Part shown: positions 60,262 through 64,000 of the stretch, piece after piece
How the letters are laid out: every line of letters starts with the position of its first letter
Numbering within the stretch: the first letter of the stretch is position 1
Assembly: GCA_038373865.1 (NCBI GenBank)
Contig: JAXGGA010001109.1
Coordinates: forward strand, 104,975 to 168,974
Direction: 5' to 3'
From: Uloborus plumipes
Taxonomy: Eukaryota > Arthropoda > Arachnida > Araneae > Uloboridae
DNA: 64,000 nucleotides
Program-made: the position numbers and the translations under genes
Notes under the pieces: generated by a model
Seen by the model: only the letters and a program-made list of their open reading frames with translations
Databases searched by the model: none
Told to the model about the DNA's origin: nothing

Positions 60262-60416
60262 GTAAATGTCCTACTACTGGCCATAGGCCTCCTCTCTTAG
60301 GCGAGAGGGAATGGGCTATAGGTCCCACGCTAGCCCAATGCGGATTGGAGACTTCACATTCATCATCTATTCGCTAGCTTTTCGGTGAAGGAACAACATC
60401 GTGAGGAAACCTGCAT
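60262..60416 (+). repeat. Segment resembling a widespread lepidopteran retroelement tail
   Basis: AAATGTCCTACTACTGGCCA, TAGGCCTCCTCTCTTAGGCG, GAGAGGGAATGGGCTATAGG, CCCAATGCGGATTGGAGACT and the end CGTGAGGAAACCTGCATACA match, as I remember it, the repeated sequence common in moth and butterfly genomes (a SINE/LINE 3' part with GGCCTCCTC and GCGGATTGG). No poly-A or tRNA part was seen here. Recalled similarity only. Confidence 0.55.
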
Positions 60417-61159
60417 ACATTTACAATGAAATAAAAATAACAATTTAATTTCAATAAGACATTTATTAAGAAAAATATTTTTTCGAGCTTTCTGTTCCAC
60501 AAAAGTATTTATAACATCATCAAAGTTTAAAGATCGGGCCATAGAATTTTCAATAGGGTGGAGCGAAAAAAATGAATTTTTGATTTTCGTAAACGGGTAC
60601 CTTTCATTTACTGTGAATGAGGATAAGTAACAATTCTGTAAAATATTTCACTTTTGCGACGTCATCTTTAGTCTGCGCATTTGGCCTAAAGTTTTGAAAT
60701 TTTTGATTTTTCTCAGATTTTTCAAATTTTTTTAAAAAATATTGCAAATGATAAAAGTAGTGACGGGTGGTTATTAAATGGAAGAAAAAGATTTGAAATA
60801 TACAAGGAATTTTTTCAAACCATTTTGAATTATGATTTCAGTCTGCGCATTAGGCCCAAAGTGGATCAAATTTTCCGAAATTTCCGATATTTTTAATATT
60901 GAGTAGAATTTTTATGATTTAATATTTCCTCTCAATATTTACTTAAAGTGCCTTTAAACATTTTCTTAATTATTTTGTTGTTTCTTTGAACTACTCAACA
61001 CTTTGCTTGCTCATTGAAATTACCCAGGACTCACCACGAGGAAGTGGCCGCATTTTGGGTGCCACTTGCGTTCTTCTTGCTTCCAACCAATGAGAGCATA
61101 CATTAACATTTTTTAGACAAGTCAGAAACAATAAAATGTTTCTTTGAATAGGAGATTGT

Positions 61160-62700
61160 TTGCATTGGTTTTGATAGATGCTCTATAAAGACAGGAAAAT
61201 ACAAAGGTGTAACTTTATTTTTACGAAAAGAACTGGAAGAAAAACTTGATAGACCTCTGTAACGGGATATTTGCCAATTACATTTGAATGAACTTAATTT
61301 GCGGCAGTTTTTGCAAAAGCTAGATAGACCTACCAGTGGACCAAAGTGATTTTTTGGGTGTATTGAACGATACTAAACAACATATTATACTTTCAAATCA
61401 GTTCAATTTGAACTGAACCTATAGAATTTGTCATTGATCAGATCGATATTGACAATAAAAATGATTTAAGTACTGAGCAACAGTAACTTCATGATATGCG
61501 CAAGATAGTTTTGACTGGGAAAATATCTAAAAAAATATGAAACAAAGCTTTCCCTAGACATATGGTTGACTACAGAAAAAATTATTTTTAGACTATAATT
61601 TTTAAAAGAGTTTTTAATTTTCGCGGTATAAGTGTCCTTGCTCTTTTAGGATAAAATGCAGACGTTACTAATTTAGCTATAAATTTGTGCGAGATTATAA
61701 AGAGTTATACTTTTCTCTCCGGGAAAAAGCAGAAAATTGTATTCACATTCATTCAAAACAATGTATACTTCGCACCCTAGAAATATGCTGTTATCGATAT
61801 TTATATATATAAAAATGGATGTATGTATGTTTGTTCCTTATACAAATCCACAGTTTTCGTCGGATTTTCAACAAACTTGGCACAGAGGTTCCTTGATGCA
61901 CTAAAATTCACATAATCGGGGTTTTGAAATCCAAAAAGCTCAAAATTCAAATTTTTTTGTCTCAAAATGGTTATTTTCTTTCAATTTTGAATAGATAGCG
62001 TAATAGAGATAAGCCTTTAAGCACACAAATTGATAAAATGTAACACGCTTAAATAGGAGTATTTTCCAACAAAGATTACGGTTAACAATGTATTATCAAT
62101 TTAAAGCTCACCTATTTCATTTCAGCATGAAATAAGGTTTTATATTTCCACGTGAATAGAATTTATTCAAATATTTTTTTGAGCTATGTTGTATTAATAA
62201 GCACCCGGGCAACGCCGGGTAATAATCTAGTTAGTTTATAAGAGAGAGCATATAACGAAACTTGTTTTAAATCGTATTATCAAAGCTTAATCTAGAAAAC
62301 AAACAAGCAAACAAGTGAGAATGCTTCAGATCCCAAAAATAGATAAAACTCTTTTTCATACATTACATACATAAATCAAAAGCCAGAATACATCGATATG
62401 ATATCTTATAATGATGTGGAAATTACAAAGCCACCTTTTACACGTAATTTAACAACACAATATTTACAAAGATTACTGGAAGCTGAGAATTTAAGTATGA
62501 TTTCTGAATGCGCTCTTTTTAAACTTCCATTCAAGACTCAATCAGTTGAAAGAGCTGTCAAATAGGTCACAAGCTCTTCAAAATTGGTATGTAATCACAG
62601 GAAAAGAAAAAGTTTAGTAAAAACGAGAATATCTGACAGAAATATTAGATCAATTTACGACACAAAGAAACAATTTAACTGCTAAAGACGTATCTAAGAA
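61160..62700 (+). pseudogene. Decayed transposon ORF, uncharacterised protein family, copy 2
   Basis: The same fragments as in copy 1: ELEEKLDRPL, stop, RDICQLHLNELNLRQFLQKL, DRPTSGPK, a STEQQ element, AYNETCFKSYYQSLI in one frame against REHITKLVLNRIIKA in another, then LPFKTQSVERAVK, stop, VTSSSKLVC. It keeps some residues closer to the remembered family (LRQF, VERAVK) than copy 1 does, so the two copies decayed separately. The Helitron at 61794-62230 splits it. Function unknown. Confidence 0.6.
61794..62230 (+). mobile_element. Non-autonomous Helitron, copy H4, nested, intact ends
   Basis: The 5' end TCGATATTTATATATATAAA follows A; the 3' end GCACCCGGGCAACGCCGGGT then AATAATCTAG is followed by T. 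Flanks read GCTGTTA on the left and TTAGTTTATAAGAGAGAG on the right, the same site as H3. No coding capacity. Confidence 0.92.
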
Positions 62701-63191
62701 ATGTAAATTAGTGCTCGCATTAGTTGGAAGGAAGGGCTCACGTGTAGGACTAGAAGTGCGGTCACCTCCTCGTGTTGAGTTCTGGGTAGTTCCACATGAG
62801 CTAGCGAAGATCTGCAGAGTGCAAAGTAATAACAACGTGAACAAAAACATATTTGAAGACACTTCAAGTGAATATTGAGAGGAAATACTTAGTTAAAAAA
62901 ATGTTGAAAATATCAGAAATTTTGGGAAAATTTGATGAACTTTGGGCGTAATGCGCAGACTGAAATTATAATTTTAAATGGTTTGAAAAAATTCCTTGCA
63001 TATTTCAAACCTTTTTCTTCCATTTAATAACCACCCGTCACTACTTTTATCATTTGCAATATTTAAAAAAAAAATTAGAAAAATCTAAGAAAAATCAAAA
63101 ATTTCAAAACTTTAGACCAAATGCGCAGACTAAAGATGGCGTCGCAAAAGTGAAATATTTTACAGAATTTTTACTTATGGGTCATTTTCAA

Positions 63192-63555
63192 AATTTGCTT
63201 ACATTTGCTGTCCGGATGTTAAAAAGACGATTTTGAAGCATAACGTACATCTTAAATTCAATGCGAATAATTATTTTCTGCAAGAAATACCCCCAAAAAA
63301 ATTCTATCACTCAACAAATTATTGAAATTTATTTATTTATTTTTATATAAGTCTTTAAAAATGAGAATCAAGGCAAAAACGCTTGTCCATTTCCAATTTT
63401 CGCAAGTTCAACTATTTTTTTCCTATACTTAATGGTCAAAAAAAGTAAATGCGACATATTATTTTCATATATTGACTATTAGTATATGGTATTCATGATA
63501 AATATTGACAATAGTAATTTTATTTCAATAAGAAATGTATGAATATATTTTGTCC
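63192..63555. other. No gene seen
   Basis: AT-rich spacer; nothing recognised. Confidence 0.5.
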
Positions 63556-63966
63556 GGAAGTTCTTGTCAAGTCCGTTACCCTAAGATTATTTTAGCTAAA
63601 AAAGGTATTTATTGAAGTCAAAAGATGGTAACACATATTCAGTTAATTTAACAAATTAGTGACGTAACTATTTTGTACCGTTTTGTTTCCCTGAGTCGAG
63701 AAGTATTGCTGTGGCGTTTCGCACAAAATTTTTTCCAGGTGCGTATTTTTATTCTTTGTCAAGTCCGTTACCAAAGATTTTAGTATTAATTTTTACTTTT
63801 TCTAAACTTTTACCCCTAAATATTGTTCATTATACAACTCTAAGAAAATACATATTGTAGTTCAATTTTTAAATTCGACAACCTAGCCATAATTTGACAT
63901 TTTGGTTGAAATGTCAAGTCCGTTACTGGTCAAATCCGTTACCAAATATCAAATTCGTTACCATAG
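63556..63966 (+). repeat. Iterated TGTCAAGTCCGTTACC motif cluster
   Basis: TTGTCAAGTCCGTTACC occurs at about 63565, TTGTCAAGTCCGTTACC at about 63757, and ATGTCAAGTCCGTTACTGG at about 63911, then GGTCAAATCCGTTACC and ATCAAATTCGTTACC immediately after. Five direct copies or variants in about 400 bases, the last three spaced 15-20 bases. Probably the subterminal part of a transposon that continues beyond the window. Confidence 0.75.
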
Positions 63967-64000
63967 AGTTTTTGATCAATATTTCAATCATCACAAACAT

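Larger units (their letters stand above)
60554..63183. mobile_element. Long-TIR transposon, copy 2, right terminus deleted
   Basis: The left end TAGGGTGGAGCG follows ATTTTCAA (60546-60553). Collinear with 45712-48351, including the nested Helitron, up to CAGAATTTTTACTTAT at about 63178. The last 80-90 bases, including CGCTCCACCCTA, are gone, yet ATTTTCAA recurs at 63184-63191, five bases after the break. The interior differs from copy 1 by scattered substitutions and indels. Confidence 0.88.

Overview
The window is AT-rich eukaryotic DNA dense in transposable elements. The mix (Tc1, pogo/Tigger-like, piggyBac-type and hAT-type MITEs, small Helitrons ending in CTAG, tRNA-derived SINEs, and an I-group LINE with a C-terminal RNase H) points to an arthropod. 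A spider or other chelicerate is my best guess, but this is inference. I found no host protein exon, no genuine tRNA or rRNA gene and no CRISPR array. All recognisable coding sequence is transposon-derived and broken. Long homopolymers and T- or A-rich tracts separate the repeats. || Layout. 1-1000: frameshifted Tc1-type transposase, minus strand, cut by the window edge. 2.5-10.4 kb: piggyBac-type MITE pieces, a three-unit tandem repeat of about 400 bp, and a 440-bp near-perfect palindrome. 10.5-12.1 kb: dispersed repeat R1 and a 930-bp element with long imperfect terminal inverted repeats. 14.5-15.4 kb: a SINE and a fold-back element. 17.4-21.4 kb: a direct duplication with a Helitron at its junction, followed by two inverted copies of a hAT-type MITE, one of which carries a SINE whose empty site is preserved in the other. 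22-36.6 kb: MITEs of several families, a Tigger-like element containing a pogo-type transposase remnant, and two Helitrons. 37.5-45.6 kb: the second R1 copy, a small MITE, a second copy of the 20-kb SINE, and a 1.18-kb transposon built around an iterated 15-bp motif. 45.7-48.35 kb and 60.55-63.18 kb: two copies of a 2.6-kb element with terminal inverted repeats of about 500 bp, a decayed ORF of an uncharacterised protein type, and the same Helitron inserted at the same site. 48.7-54.2 kb: a nearly full-length, inactivated LINE on the minus strand, with a target-site duplication. 54.8-60.4 kb: a third SINE, a hairpin element, MITE fragments, a purine-rich tract and a 150-bp segment resembling a repeat tail common in Lepidoptera. 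|| Nothing here forms an operon or pathway. What can be read is insertion history. The most interesting object is the long-TIR element at 45.7 and 60.6 kb: it was invaded by a Helitron, then copied as a composite, and it carries remnants of an ORF family that I can match only from memory to unnamed arthropod and cnidarian proteins. All homology statements come from reading the sequence and recalling families; no search was run.
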